Positions 1 to 12,551 of a stretch of 64,000 nucleotides of DNA are shown one piece after another. The notes beneath the pieces were generated by a model. It was not told the DNA's origin and made no database searches. It saw only the letters and a list, made by a program, of their open reading frames with translations. Made by a program: the position numbers and the translations under genes. Origin of the DNA: Cryptomeria japonica (Eukaryota > Streptophyta > Pinopsida > Cupressales > Cupressaceae); NCBI RefSeq assembly GCF_030272615.1, contig NC_081414.1:306409164-306473163 (forward strand). The letters run 5' to 3'. How positions within the stretch are numbered: position 1 is the stretch's first letter; the number at the start of each line of letters is the position of its first letter.

Positions 1-138
1 CCTTATTGATGTCCCGCAACACAAAGTGATATCAAGGATATCTCAACCTGTACTCCTCCATGATAGTGTTGTACATACATCTCTCATACTAGTAGACATC
101 CCATACCAGTTGACATCAATGACAACACAATGCCAACA
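1..138 (-). repeat. LTR end of an element inserted in the pol of Copia element 1
   Basis: Read on the minus strand this begins at 138 with TGTTGGCATTG and TTGTCATTGATGTCAAC, the same kind of start as the LTR that begins at 5765. The sequence just right of 138 is the start of a Copia reverse transcriptase domain, so this is the 5' tip of a second LTR element inserted into that domain. The rest lies outside the window, so orientation is clear but element type and duplication cannot be checked. Confidence 0.75.
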
Positions 139-3100
139 CTTGTATATTGATCTAGGAACACGTTCCCATGTTTGATTCTTCTCAATTTGTGTCAACTCTT
201 CATCCATGACATTTGCCCATTTCTCACTTTTGTTAGCTTCATCAAAAGTTTTGGGTTCAAGTTCTATTATGAGGCAGAAATTTACCTTCTCATCTCTCCG
301 GGATAGTCTTCTTTTGGTTTGTACACCTTCATTTTCATCTGTTATGATCTATTCTTCTGGAAGATTCTTCTACACATACCGGTTGGAGTTCTTTCTTGGG
401 GATTCCTGTACCATTCCATTTTAAGATTGATCTTCATGCTCATCATCTGAAACATCAATATAGGGTGCCGATGTAGATTCTTTCTTATGTAGGTCTTCAT
501 CTATTCTCACATTTATACTATCAACCATTTTTCTCAAATTCTTGTTGTAGAATTTGTAGGCTTTGCTTTTGGTTGAGTAACCGAAGAAGATTCCTTCATC
601 ACTTCTGGAATCAGAACTTCCTAATCCATTTGCATCTCTCTTGATGAAGTACTTACTTGCAAATACTCTAAAATGCTTGAGTGATGGTTTTCAATTGTAC
701 CATAACTTATAGGGACTCATTCTACTATTTACTCTTAGTTGTAGCCAGTTTAATGTATAGACATAGTATGAATTGCTTCCTTTTAGTATGTATCCAGAAT
801 GCTAACCTCATTTAACATTATTCTAGAGATTTACTTTATTGTCCTATTCTTCCTTTCTACCACACCATTTTTCTATGGTGTTCTTGTTGCTGAATACTAT
901 CTCCGGATTCCATGTTTATCACAGTAGTCAATAAACTCATTTTAAGAATATTCTCCACCCTGGTCTATTCTTAACACTTTAACTGGTGTCCATTGTCACT
1001 CTCAACCATCCTTGTAAAAATATTGAATCTTTCAAATGCCTATGACTTTTCATGTAAAAATGTCACCCAAGTCATCCTTGAGTGGTCATCAATGAGCAAT
1101 ATGACGTATCTCTCATCGATCAGAGCCCTTGTCCTTGATGGCCCACACAAATCTGTATGCACTAATTCTAGAGGTTCTAATGTATTGTAATATTTTGTTT
1201 TGCAACTTACTTTGATTTTCTTGCCTTTGATACATTCATCATAAAAATTACTTGCTGGTTTTGTTATTTGTGGAATGTTTCATACATACCAGTTCTTGCT
1301 TATCTTCACCAGATTGTCAAAGTTCACATGACCTAATCTCTGATGCCACAACCAACATTCGTCAACCTGTCCCATCATGCATTGGGACTCATAGAATTAC
1401 TTCATATTGTAGACATTACCATATGTTCTCTAACCTTCTACCACAACCTGAGTGGTACTCTGCTTTCTTATCTAACAATCGGTAGAGTCAAATGTAAACT
1501 TGTACCCTTTTTCACACATTTGACTAACACTTAGCAGATTATGCTTCAGTCCTTCCACTTAGTACACATCATGAGCCTTAAGCTTTCCATCAATATTCAA
1601 TGTACCAAGGCCTTTAATCTTGATGGAGGATTTTTCACCAAAACGGACAGAACCACCATTCCAATCATCAAGCTTGATAAACTTTTTCTTGTCTCTAGTC
1701 ATGTGATTTGAGTAGCCACTATCAACTACCCATAAATTCTTCCTTTCAACATGTAGAGAAGTCTGCAGAATCAAGCTTGACATTGTTTTATTCTTCTCCT
1801 TCTCTATCCAAATCTATTTCTCTTATTTCTTCTCCTTCTCTATCCAAATCTATTTCTCTTCTTTCTTCTCCTCTTCTATCATCTTGTGTTTTGGTTTAGT
1901 CTCTATCTTTTGATCTAGTACTATTTTCTTTTGCTCGCCAGTTCTCAACTTACAATGCCTTGCTATGTGACCAAAATTTTGACACTTGTAACATTTTACA
2001 TTAGCATTGAAAGATGCATCCAACGCATTCTTGTAAGACATCTACACACTTCTCCTACACTCATAACTCTTATGACCAAACTCATTGCAATTATAGCAAG
2101 TGAAATTTGTACCTTGTAATGCAACAAATGAGTTTCTACTCTCAAAACTGGGGTTTACATTCATTTTCCTACAGTCTACCATTCTATGACCAAACTTATT
2201 ACACCAATGATAATAACCATGAAAGTTTGGAACATATCGGTTAGATTATCTTGGTCCTACAAATGACTGCCTCACCAGGAGTTTTCCTTTCATACAATTG
2301 ACTCTGGTGAATCCTTCATGATTAACTCTTTCATTTCTCCTTTGATCTGCATGTTGGTGCATTGAGTATGGTCTCCAGTTTATTTATTGTGCATACCGGT
2401 TTGTATGATAGTTCTTAACAACATCTACATATGTATTATTATTGATATCTTTGCTTACCATGAATGTCTTCTTCTCTTCACCTTCATTTGAAGAAGTAAA
2501 CAATATCTCCTTACTAGATGTGTCTTTTCTATTTTAGCTTTGACTCTCTTCAAATCTCAAGCCACCAGTATCCTTAGATTTCTTTTGTTTTCTCAACATC
2601 TTGTCTAAATCTTCGCTGTTGCCTTCATATTTTCTTCTCACTTTCATTTCTTCCTTTCTTTTCTCTAATTTCTTCTGGAGTTTGACAATTTCATCTTCTA
2701 GGTTCTAATGCTCCTTCTCCTTTTTACTTAAACTAGTGCTAGTAACTTCACAGATCCTCTTGGCTTCTTTCAATTAAAGTTTTAGATCTACAATAATTTT
2801 CTTGGACTCTTCAAGAGATGTTTCCAACATCTCTTGTTCTTCTGATGTAGCCTTTTTCATCCTCTTCAGATCTCTTCTTGTGTTCTTCAGCTCTTCCAAG
2901 GCACTGATGAGCTCTGATTCAATATCTACTTCTCCTTCTTTCTCTTTCTCTTCTCCTTCTTCAGGTACTGGAACCTCTTAGGCCATGAAAAGAGTTACAC
3001 TGACATCATCTTCACTACAATAGTCATCTGAGACACTCTCCTCATTGATGGTATCATTTTCATGTGTGTAAAGGTTATTCTACTTCCGGTTGCCTCTTCT

Positions 3101-3994
3101 ACCATACTGATAGACATTCTTCTTCCTATCTTTACCATATGATCTACTACCACTTGATTGATCATCTTCCTTCTTATCACCATAGAGATATTTGGCAGCA
3201 AAATGTCCAATCTTTCCACAATTGAAACATTTCAGGGGAAACTTGCCTTTGTATTTTCCTGAACCCATCTTGAGTCTTCTAACAAATTTTTCTATGTTAT
3301 TATCAGAGTCTTCACCAGTTCCATCATGAGAAGACTCTTCTTTTCCTTTTCTTGATGTTTTGAATGCAACTTCTTTCTTCACATCCTCAATACTGGAAGT
3401 CCTCATTTCATAACTAGTTAGGGAACCATACAACTCATCCATTGTAAATACTTTCAGATCTTTTTCTTCTTCAATTGTAGAAACTTTTGTATCATAGTTA
3501 AGTATAAGGGATCTAAGTACTTTCTTCACTACCAACTCATCTTTTATTTCTTCTCCAAGCCCTCTAATGGTGTTTGTCATTTCATCAATCCTTTGGAGAT
3601 AGTCAACAATCTTCTCTTCATCTCTCATCTTCAAACCCTCAAGCTACTCTCTCAATGTCTGTAACCTGGCTTCCTTGACTTTAGCATCGCCTTCAAATAT
3701 TTTCTACAACTTATCCCAAGTTGCTTTGGCAGATGAGGAGTGCATGACCTTAACCAACTCATTATCAGATAGCCCATCAAGAATAAAATTATTTGCCTTA
3801 TCATTGTTCTCATATTCCTTCTTAGCATTTGGATCGGTAGGAGGATTATTAGGGATAGTATACCCATTCACAACCAAAATCCATATATTATAACCTAGAG
3901 AGGACAAATAGGTTTCCATTCTTTTACTCCAAAAGGAATAGTTGACACCATCAAACATAGGGGCTTTTGAGGAGGGTGATTCATTTCTTGCCAT
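139..3994 (-). pseudogene. Copia gag-pol relic of element 1 (gag, protease, integrase, start of RT)
   Basis: Decayed Ty1-copia polyprotein read from right to left. Gag starts at an ATG at 3994 (MARNESPSS) and holds a capsid region to about 3080, with a zinc knuckle near 3230 whose last Cys is replaced by Tyr. A long Lys/Glu-rich coiled-coil region follows (about 2960-2500), then three more knuckle-like motifs, such as CYNCNEFGHKSYEC near 2080 and CYKCQNFGHIARHC near 1980. The protease motif DSGYSNHM lies at about 1723-1700, where the usual Cys is Tyr. Integrase-like sequence runs from about 1500 to 550, and the first RT residues end at 139, where another LTR cuts in. Gag contains two TAG stops near 3700 and 3650, and other breaks follow. 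The extra coiled coil with several knuckles makes this Gag longer than a typical Copia Gag. It would package RNA and process and integrate cDNA if intact; it is clearly dead. Confidence 0.9.
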
Positions 3995-4054
3995 TGTGAA
4001 CACTTGATAGGATCTACCCAAGCTAGAGAACACTTTGACAAAATAGGGTACCTA

Positions 4055-4069
4055 GGCTCTGATAGCAAT
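4055..4069 (-). other. Primer-binding site of Copia element 1
   Basis: On the minus strand the bases just inside the LTR read TTGCTATCAGAGCC, one change from the TGGTATCAGAGC form complementary to the 3' end of initiator tRNA-Met used by most plant Copia elements. It marks the inner edge of the 5' LTR and fixes the element as minus strand. Confidence 0.85.
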
Positions 4070-5765
4070 TGTTGGACACAATTGATCACTGAGAGGAGGG
4101 TGAATCAGTTATTTAAACAATTTTCACTTAATCAGAGCTATACCGGTTCAATATGAAATAAACAAAATGTCAACCGGTTACCAAAGCAATGCAAAAAAGT
4201 GTGTATGAGATATATCTAAAGGGTTAATACAATACACACATGGAGATGAAACTCACAACACTAGATGTATGAGGAAAACCCAATGTGCGAAAAAAACCGG
4301 TGAGAATAGTTGTTGGAGATCTTCTACTCCAATACATCCTCACAATGAAAAGATCTGATTACAAATTTTAGGGCACCAACCCCTAATTTATGAGCACCAA
4401 CTCAAAGGAGCACCAACCCCTACACAATTTATAGGCTACAACCTAAAGGAACTACAACCCCTGCACTAAGCACCTACTCAGTGTAAACAATATAAAAAAA
4501 ATCAGCTATATAAATGAGATCCTTGCTGTAAATGAAGTTTTGCAACCTTTCAAAGCTTTGCACTATTGGTTTGTATCTTACCAGTTTGTATTAACTAAAC
4601 ACACACTACAACTTAGCCTTCTTGCTGGTTCTAACTCTCCTTAATCTTCTCTCCCTCTATTTTGTTGAATTCAAATCACACTTGGTCTCTCTATATGAGG
4701 TATTGCTTCTTTCAATTTGTCACCTCTGCATTCTATGCTCACTCTGTTGGTTTGTTTCTTACACCGATTTACCCTTATTCTCCTTACCAATAAAATATTC
4801 ACACACAAAACACTTCAAGTATTTTTCTCTTTGTCTTTCAGATAACGATTTCACTATTTTCTTCACTCTTGAGCAGCAACACTATCTTTCATAGGTTGCC
4901 ATAATTAAACTGAAGCTTTCCTGCCAAAAACCAATTCAAATAGAGGGTACCTAGGGTTTCCTTCTCTTGACCAAATCTACATCTAATTTGATCCGATCCA
5001 CCTTGGATTACGCACCTGCATTGGAGGAATAAGCCATCATGCATTTTTCATCTGCCCAAGTATGTTTTCTAAAAATAGAAAACCCGACCATGATTTCCGG
5101 CCTTGAAATCTGTCAACTCATTTATGACCTAGTTGTTTCCTTCTCGAGGTCCTCTTGCAATCCGATTTCCTTGCTTCAATTTAGGCACCAACAATTCCCT
5201 GATCTTTCTTTCTCATTCATTCTTCCTTGATCTGCATCAATCTGTTATCAACCCATGATGTGTGGTTGTTTCAGTTAATGTCGACTGACTTCTCCAACAA
5301 CCATGTTGATGTAAACTTCACTGACCTCTGCATGTTCACCACCTCAGCTCCATATGGCATCACATCAACATACATTCATCTCACTGACATAGGGTTGGTT
5401 TAAATTTGAACATTCAACAAACTCATATTGGCACAAGCCCTTATTAGTGAGACCTTCTCTTGTTGCTAACCAACAATATACATTACACCGATAGCACCAC
5501 TTCACCTATAGTGGTTAGTGATCTCTTTGTCACTCTACTTATTTATCACAAACATTCTCACAAACAAACAACTAGCCTTTATACCAGTTACAACTTGTCA
5601 TGCCAACACACAACTTCATATCACCTCTTACCGGTGATGTCACTGACAGTCTCAATACCTACTTGTCTTCCACCATACATGTTGACAAGTCTTCATACTA
5701 GGTTGACATACCTCTACTGGTAGCCTGCAATACCGGTTGACATCAATGACAACTCAATGCCAACA
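4070..5765 (-). repeat. 5' LTR of Copia element 1
   Basis: Plus-strand view runs from TGTTGGACAC at 4070 to ATGCCAACA at 5765, about 1.7 kb. In sense direction it starts TGTTGGCATTG and ends GTCCAACA next to the primer-binding site. The plus-strand opening GGACACAATTGATCACTGAGAGG followed by a C/G-rich run and GTGAATCAG is the U5 style shared by all the Copia LTRs in this window. The partner 3' LTR lies beyond the left edge, so no duplication can be scored. Apparent open frames inside are not coding. Confidence 0.85.
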
Positions 5766-6259
5766 TATTGTTCCACTATGGCCAGTAGCAAAATAATATT
5801 ACAAGAGGGGGAATGTACTAGTGTTCAGGCACACTACCTAGAGCTTACAACTCAATTATAATAAGGGCTGCAACCACAGAAGGCTCACTACCTTATAGAT
5901 GAATTACAATAAAAGAACTCCAAAATAACATCAAACAATGCCTGGATGAGTTCTAGTTAAGTGCCAAAACTTTGACTGTACCACCTCTACTACTCTGCTC
6001 TGTTTTATGTCTTAGTTAGCTACTAGATCAAGAATGTGCATGTGAAACTGTGCTAGAAGGGATTCTTGATCACCACTCACTCACATACTATCATATCACA
6101 CACCAAAAAGATCTTCTGCACTGGTCTTATATATCCACAATGACAAAATAGACAAATATCAGTTTGGCCTGTAGTGTAACATGTAGAATTGACTCGGCTT
6201 GACTGGATCACCAAAAATAAAAGTGGATCACCAAAAATATGATACAATGATGTCTTTAT
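5766..6259 (-). repeat. Decayed LTR fragment
   Basis: No gene is visible. The stretch resembles the inner part of the Copia LTRs found elsewhere in the window: the phrase around CACTACCTAGAGCTTACAACTC near 5830 matches in layout the CACCTAGAGCTCACTACTC region of the LTR at 17359-18418. It probably belongs to an older minus-sense LTR cut by element 1 on the left and by the LTR-like start at 6260 on the right. Family and limits are uncertain. Confidence 0.45.
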
Positions 6260-8290
6260 TGTTGGCATTGCATTGTCATTGATGTCAACCGATATAGGAC
6301 GTTACCAGTATCACTAGCATTGATGTCAACTAAGTGAACAAGAGGCTATTGGCATTAGAGTGTGATGTCAACTAGAATAGAAGATGGACTAGTATGGGAG
6401 AAGAAATGATGTGTTGTCATTGGTGACAACCAGGTGACCATATTCATGCAAAAGGAAGAACCAGTATGTACCGGTATGCTAGAGGTACAGTAAAGTGATC
6501 ACTCAGTAAAAGCGTTGTTGATATGGTGTTGCATACAACTGGAATGAAGAGACTACATGATAGGCTATTGATTGTGATGAAGAGGTGGAATGCTACTTGA
6601 ATTACATCAACACCGAAGGTGAAGTATGGGTAGGCCACTGAACTGCTAGTATGATGATAACTAGCAAAACTCGCACCAAATGAAGAAGCTATCATAGGTT
6701 ATGTGATAGGTTGATAGAGTAAGACACTTTTGTGAGCAAACTGACATATGGAAAGATACCAGGACATATGTCTAGTTGAAGATGTATCCCCCCCTTGGTG
6801 AAGTCACACTTGTACCGACAGAATGATTCCCTTAGTTAGGAAGGTGATTGAATGCAGTGATTGAATGACAAGTTGAAGATGATGAAGCCTCCAGAGCATG
6901 AGATCAGAAATGCACATTGGATAAGCAAGTGAAAACAAGGTGTGCTATCGAGACAGTGAAGGAAGAATGAGGAGTTGAGATGGTGTGTTTGTCATCTTGA
7001 CAAACCAATTGAGAGGAGAACTGGTTAGATGAAGAAGGATGCTGGTGAGTCTGTAGGAACATACATGATGATACCGAGATGTCGATGAAGGTTGATGTAG
7101 AATAGTTGAAGTTTGATGACTCGGTGTCATGAATGAGTCTCACCAGTAAGAAGGAAAGTATATTGTTCATCGATAGAAATATCTACCAGAATTTGTATTT
7201 GTGATAGTTGACATGTTATGTTAACTGGTGAAACATCAGAGAAGAAACAAGGAAGATAAGGTTCTCACTTGATAAAGAGAAGTGCAACAAACTGAAGGTT
7301 AAGGAGAGTTGTTAGAGTATTTATGTTGTCAGCAAATGAACATATGCACATAGGTGTTTCACCGATAGAGCAATGATGTGTAGACATAAGGGTCTCACTA
7401 GCATGAAGGAAAGGATATGTTGTCGATCAAGAGAATATGTGCATGATGTTGCTGCAAAATGAACAAAGGTATACATTGAGAGGATAGAAAAGGTGATGGT
7501 GGGAAGGATAACCGGCAAGGTGATTTGTGCCGATAGGGTCAATGAACCGATATGCGTGCACCGGTTATGAGGGTGGTCCATGACTAAGCTGGACCGATAA
7601 ATAACTATGCCAAGTTGGATACCGACAATTATGCCATGTAGAGGTGAAGTGACAAACTTGCATAGGTTAGTGTAGAGTATCGATGAGGTAGTTGGCAATT
7701 GGTCTGACATTAATAGTGACTACGAAGCTCTAGAGATGTTTGCAAAGGAGTTGTGGCTCGAGGTAGGATGAATCTAACCATATCCATGGCGTGCACTGAT
7801 CGATGAAAATTGTCTAGATGTAGATCAAAGTGGTTGAAGCAATCCATCGTGTCATTAATGGTGATTGGCCAAGAGGTGTGCCGATAGGTTGATTGTAGGT
7901 TTCTAAAAAAGGAAGGCATGTTCTGAAAGGTGTGAATATGGAAGAAATATGCAGGGTGGCCATTATTTAGTCAAGATCTAATTAGATCTGATTGTATTAT
8001 GTGTGTCTTATGATCCATGAAGGAAATCCTAAGGCGCCAATTTTGAAATTTAATAGAGAATTTGAATATCTCTCAAATGCAACAAGATGTTAGGTTGATT
8101 CTTTCACCATGTAGGAGGTATGTGTCAGATTTTATGAAAAAATCACAACTAAATAAATAGTAACCTTGCGGAAAATAGTAACCTTGTTGTCATTAGCCCT
8201 AATTGTAAAATTAAACAATATTTTTGGGTGATGCAAGGCTACTCTTATACCCTAGATTCTCCTACATTAGAAACCTAAGATAATTTGATA
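6260..8290 (+). repeat. Degenerate LTR-like sequence, plus sense
   Basis: At 6260 the sequence reads TGTTGGCATTGCATTGTCATTG then ATGTCAACC, the same opening as the sense strand of the LTR ending at 5765. Around 7970-8040 (AGTCAAGATC, GAAGGAAATCCTAAGG) it recalls the later part of that LTR in order. I find no clean CA end, primer site or duplication, so the right limit is approximate. Open frames of 60-130 codons inside (for example minus strand 7321-7710) have no recognisable features and are treated as chance. Confidence 0.45.
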
Positions 8291-8680
8291 ATTGACCTTG
8301 TCACATCTTAGGTATTCTGAGGAAAACAAAGATGGTCACCTCTATCTTAGATAGCCATGATGAATCCTCAATAGGTCTTCCTTTCCTTTTAACCAGGTAC
8401 TCTCCATATTTCTTGTTTCTTGTGCTTCTACCCATATGACTATCCAATATATTTTATATCTCCTCCTTTCCTAAGTAGGAGCTACAAAATTCCATTGTGC
8501 TTCTACTAATTCATGTTCAATACTCATTCATGATACTCTATCAAATTTAAAATATTAAACACATGTGAAATGTTATATCCACTTGGAAAATCTACCTCAT
8601 AATAATTTCTTGAATCATTCTTCTTAAAAATTCAACATGTCCCAAATTTCATCTTTAACTTGTTATATTTTCCTATGGGA
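8291..8680 (-). pseudogene. Chromovirus pol relic: chromodomain and integrase C-terminal end
   Basis: Minus-strand translation gives integrase C-terminal sequence beside 8680 (IGKYNKLKM and, further on, HVFNI-like residues near 8575) and, at about 8435-8335, the chromodomain-type string EYLVKRKGRPIEDSSWLS. Chromodomains at the end of integrase define the chromovirus branch of Ty3-gypsy and are thought to guide insertion to marked chromatin. The frame is broken by many stops. The relic continues at 10701-11308 once the solo LTR at 8681-10700 is removed, and at 55725 once the large nest is removed. Confidence 0.8.
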
Positions 8681-10700
8681 TGTTGGCAATATGTGTTATT
8701 ATTGATGTCAACCTAATGTTTGAAAATATGTGTTGTCCTTCATGATGTGTTCTTGATGATGAGTAGTTGTTATGTGGTCATTAATATTTTGTGTTATTGT
8801 TAATGTCGACGGGGAGAGTGCTGGTAGTGTTGTCATTTGTTGTCAACTTGTAGCTTGTTAGGTATGTTTTGTATTTAGTTGAGGAGATAGTTATTGTAGT
8901 TGCTTTGGGTTGTGATTGTCCACCTTCTTGGTGTGTGATATCTACACTAAGTATGAGGTGTTGATATGTTAATTATGGTGATATAATGTTGTAGCATCAT
9001 GATGACGATGATGACTAGGATGTGATTTCCTTAGCCCAAATATTCTTGTTCAAGTTAATATAGTTTTTGGAATATTTTTAGCATGAGGAGATGTGATATG
9101 CAAGAAACAATATTTAAAGTCTAGCTAGAAGAATGCTCTGCATTCCTTCATAATTGATAATTTGGTCTTGTGAATTTGGACAATGTTTATGCTCTATGGA
9201 AATTACACCATTGTTTTTTTAGGTTCTTGTTATTGCAGCTAATGTGGCTAGTGATTTTTGTTTGTTGAAAGTTTGGTTGTTTATCATAAATGGATTTGAT
9301 TGGTAAAAAAAATTCTTTGCATTTCTCTACATTGGTGTTTTAGGTGCTATGTCTTGGAGGACATTCTTGTGATGGATTTTCATTGTCTTAGTTCTTGTTT
9401 TAGTTGTTGAACTGTTCAACAATAAGACTTAAGAATATTTTGTTCAAGACCATGTTTCTTGGCATTCGAGAAATGAAGTGCTTTGTGTTTGTTTGTGTTG
9501 TGCCAACATGTATGGATGTGATAGTGAGAAATAAGTATTTGTGAATTATTTTGGATGTTTTGAGAAGGTCCTTATGTGATCCACATGGTATTTAATATTC
9601 TAGTTGGTGTTATATTATGTTTGATTTTGTCTTCTAGGTAATTGTTGTGGTTTGGATGACAAAATTTTGTTTTCTAACTTGTGCTATGATCTTAATAATA
9701 TTTTCTAGCCATGGAGAGTGTTTTAAGTTTTATTTGGGTCCTAACTTTGGCATGTGGGGATGTACATTGATTTGATTAATTGGATGCTATGTTTTTGGGT
9801 CAATTGGCTATGTGTTGCATTATTTATCTACATGTTACCTAGTTGCCATCCTTGGATGATGTGCACCAGAATGTGTATTATTTGGAGCTACTTACAGAAG
9901 TGTAATATGATTTCATAGGTCCTCTCTATCTCTTGGATTGGACAATATTCACCAGAATTATGTTTGGTGGTTGGCTTAATAGAACCTATACCTATCCTCA
10001 ATTTTAGATAACCTAATTGATGGTTGTAATGAACAAGATGGTATATATGAAAGATCAATTTGGAGTTGTGAAGTGTGGTTATTGTGATGTGAATGAGTAA
10101 ATTAGAATGTGTGTGAATGTGATTTCATGATCATATCAAATGTAAAGTTGTGTTATGCAAAGATAGTGATGGTGATTGACTTTGAAGTTCGCTACTTGTG
10201 ACGATGATTAAAGTGTATCTTCATATCTAGAGAAGACATCAATCCATTGATTCAAATATTAAGATATTGTATATTTCCCTAGAAAAGTTATCTTCAATCT
10301 ATAATTCATTTTATCTTTCCCTAGAGTAGTGAAATTCATCGTACAAGTCCTTTTGTATCTTGCTTTGGAATAGTGAGCTTTAGCCTGCAAGTTCTTGTGT
10401 ATCTTTCCCTAGTATAGTGCATCTAAACCTACACGTCTTTTAGGTGGCAGTGTGCTTCCTTTCTAGTGAGCCTAAAATAAATTTGTAATAATTTCATATA
10501 TTATGAGTTGAATTTCATCGCGGTATTTCCATTTTTGGGATTACCGTGTAAATCTAGTGTTCTCTTGCGCATTGTGTTTCTTTTATCTATTCTTCATTGT
10601 TGCTGATAGAGTGAAGGATAAGTTCTTTAGTTCAATTTTTTATGTTTTAAGGTTAAAATTGATTCACCTCCCCCTTCTTAGTCCCAAGATATGTTCAACA
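8681..10700 (+). mobile_element. Solo LTR in the chromovirus integrase relic
   Basis: Starts TGTTGGCAATATG and ends GATATGTTCAACA, 2,020 bp, flanked by perfect 5-bp copies TGGGA at 8676-8680 and 10701-10705. Near its end it has the Copia-LTR phrase GATTCACCTCCCCCTTCTTAG (shown to 20 bases: GATTCACCTCCCCCTTCTTA). There is no internal coding sequence, so it is a solo LTR left by recombination between two LTRs. Removing it with one TSD copy restores the frame across the integrase junction (ERFPIGKYNK). Confidence 0.92.
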
Positions 10701-11308
10701 TGGGAAACCTCTCTTTTCATACATGAACCATGAATTCGTCTCCAATTTGAAATTCCTTATATCTTCTCTTTTATTTTGCCTTAGTCTTGTACTGAATATT
10801 CATCTTATTTATATATTGTCTCACCTCTTCATTCAAATTATTTAGGTTCTAGGAAAAGTATTAAGCTTTGAAACTACTATTTTTTCCTTTTCCCATGTAT
10901 TCATTAACTTTGAATAATTTATGGGACTACTTCCATATACAACATAGAATGGCGATTTACTAGTGATCTTATTGACAAAGTTGTGAGAAAATTTTTCCTA
11001 TGGTAAATTCAAATCCTATCCCTTCGGCTTATCTCCTCCTATGAATATTAGTAGGTAACCTAAAATACTATTCATCACTTTGTTGTATTAATCTATGGAT
11101 GGTATGAAAAGTTGCACTTCAAATTCATCTTCAAATTATTCCATAATTTTCTCTAGAAATAATTTAAAAACTCAGTATCTTGATTTTAAACTATTCTCTT
11201 TGGTAGACCTTGTAGTATCACCACCTCTCAAAAAAATAAATCTACAATATAAACAACATCATTATCCTTCTTAAAAAGAATTAAATGTGTCATTTTTTAG
11301 AATCTATT
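10701..11308 (-). pseudogene. Chromovirus integrase relic, middle part
   Basis: Minus-strand sequence reads as Ty3-gypsy integrase core: KMTHLI near 11295, LQGLPKRIV near 11215, then the segment ending in SPFYVVYGSSP near 10940. These correspond to the catalytic core and the segment just after it. Several in-frame stops are present. The right end at 11308 is interrupted by a gypsy-type solo LTR that in turn carries the whole nest; the upstream half of the same domain lies at 55725-55888. Confidence 0.85.
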
Positions 11309-11641
11309 TATGTATGTTGGAAATTAAAACTATGTGTAAACTATAAACAACCCAAACACTAGTCTATATCTACAAAAACTATCCAACAAAACCAATACAC
11401 TAATTTGTCATGCGTGAAAACAAAATGAAATAAACCAAAAATTATACCTTCACACACAATAGGCTTGCCTTTGTTGTTCTCCTATCCTCCAAGATCTAGT
11501 GGAAATGGTGTAATATCTTATCTTTTTAATACTAGAACACAAGGTCATGAAAGAATGGAATGTGGTTTCTTTTGATGATTTAAAGATATGATGCAATAGG
11601 AACATGATGATGTAATCTATAAGATTATTTTGGCATTATGT
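11309..11641. repeat. Left part of a split solo gypsy-type LTR
   Basis: Begins TATGTATGTTGGAAATT (an ancestral TG start now TA) right after CTATT at 11304-11308. The matching right end, GGTGTCTACA, is at 55724 and is followed by CTACC. Together the two parts make about 775 bp. Deleting them with one TSD copy lines up the chromovirus integrase frame as V-G-R-F in place of a usual V-D-R-F. The opening resembles the gypsy-like LTR start at 60414. Copia element A is inserted after 11641. Confidence 0.7.
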
Positions 11642-12536
11642 TGTTGGGAAAATAGCATCTCAACCTTGCATTTACACAAGGTTACTATTTATGGTGATTT
11701 TTTGTTTGACCATGAAATGGTGCAAAATTCTCCCCAAAGCTTTGGATTGGCTATATAAGCATGTCAATCAATTTTCATCACAAGATCACAACTATTTTTG
11801 AAGATATTAAAGTTTTCATTTTTGAAGGGTGTAATGAAAGGTTAAAATTTAATTTTGAGGACTTTAGACCCTCTAAAATGCCCTAAAAAGTGAGTATAAT
11901 CATCTTAGTAGGTTATGAGGTGATAAATAATTTCATGTTCTTTTCAACACTTCAAATGGTATGTGAATAAGATACATGGTTCACAAGTTATGGCCTCTAA
12001 AAGTTTGGACTCCTAAATAAGAAATATAAATTGCATCAAATATATAAAGTTGTAAAAGGGAGGAACATGTGTTGATGTGTGTTTTGACATGTCATAGGGC
12101 ATCTAGAATGGAGATAAGTTTGACTCTACTTTATTGAGTAGTTTTAACCCATGTTTTTGTAATACCATTTGATAGTTTCTTGTATTGTATCTCCTATATA
12201 TGAGGTGTGTGAGATAGAGGTTTTATGTAAGTGTCTTATGGATATTGAGTTACCTCTGAGTCTCTGATTAGTGGTACTCATGTGAAGAGATTTCTTTGCA
12301 AGTATATTGTAATATGTTATTGATTGCTAAATAATATATTGATCTTCTTTTGGAGTGTGGGGTTTCTCTCCCAAAAGGGTTTTCTCCATGTAAATCATTT
12401 GTTGTGTTGTGGTATGCTTGATATTATGTTTATTTCTCTTAATTTCTACAACTATTGTAATGATCTAATTTTTTTTTGCATTACCCTCCTCTCAAGGTTA
12501 TTGTGGGAAGTTTTTCTTCTACTTAACTTCTTTACA
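11642..12536 (+). repeat. 5' LTR of Copia element A
   Basis: 895 bp from TGTTGGGAAAATAGC to ACTTCTTTACA. A likely TATA box, CTCCTATATATGAGG, lies near 12190 and is conserved in the right LTR near 55007, which places the transcription start shortly downstream. The LTR is followed directly by the primer-binding site. Confidence 0.9.
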
Positions 12537-12551
12537 AGTGGCATCAAAGCC
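12537..12551 (+). other. Primer-binding site of Copia element A
   Basis: AGTGGCATCAAAGCC follows the LTR end at 12536. It is a two-base variant of the TGGTATCAGAGC motif that pairs with initiator tRNA-Met. Confidence 0.8.

Noticed and set aside
7321-7710. Minus-strand open frame of 129 codons
   Set aside because: Low-complexity composition rich in Ser/Thr/Ile/His, no motif, and it lies in LTR-like sequence. Most likely chance.
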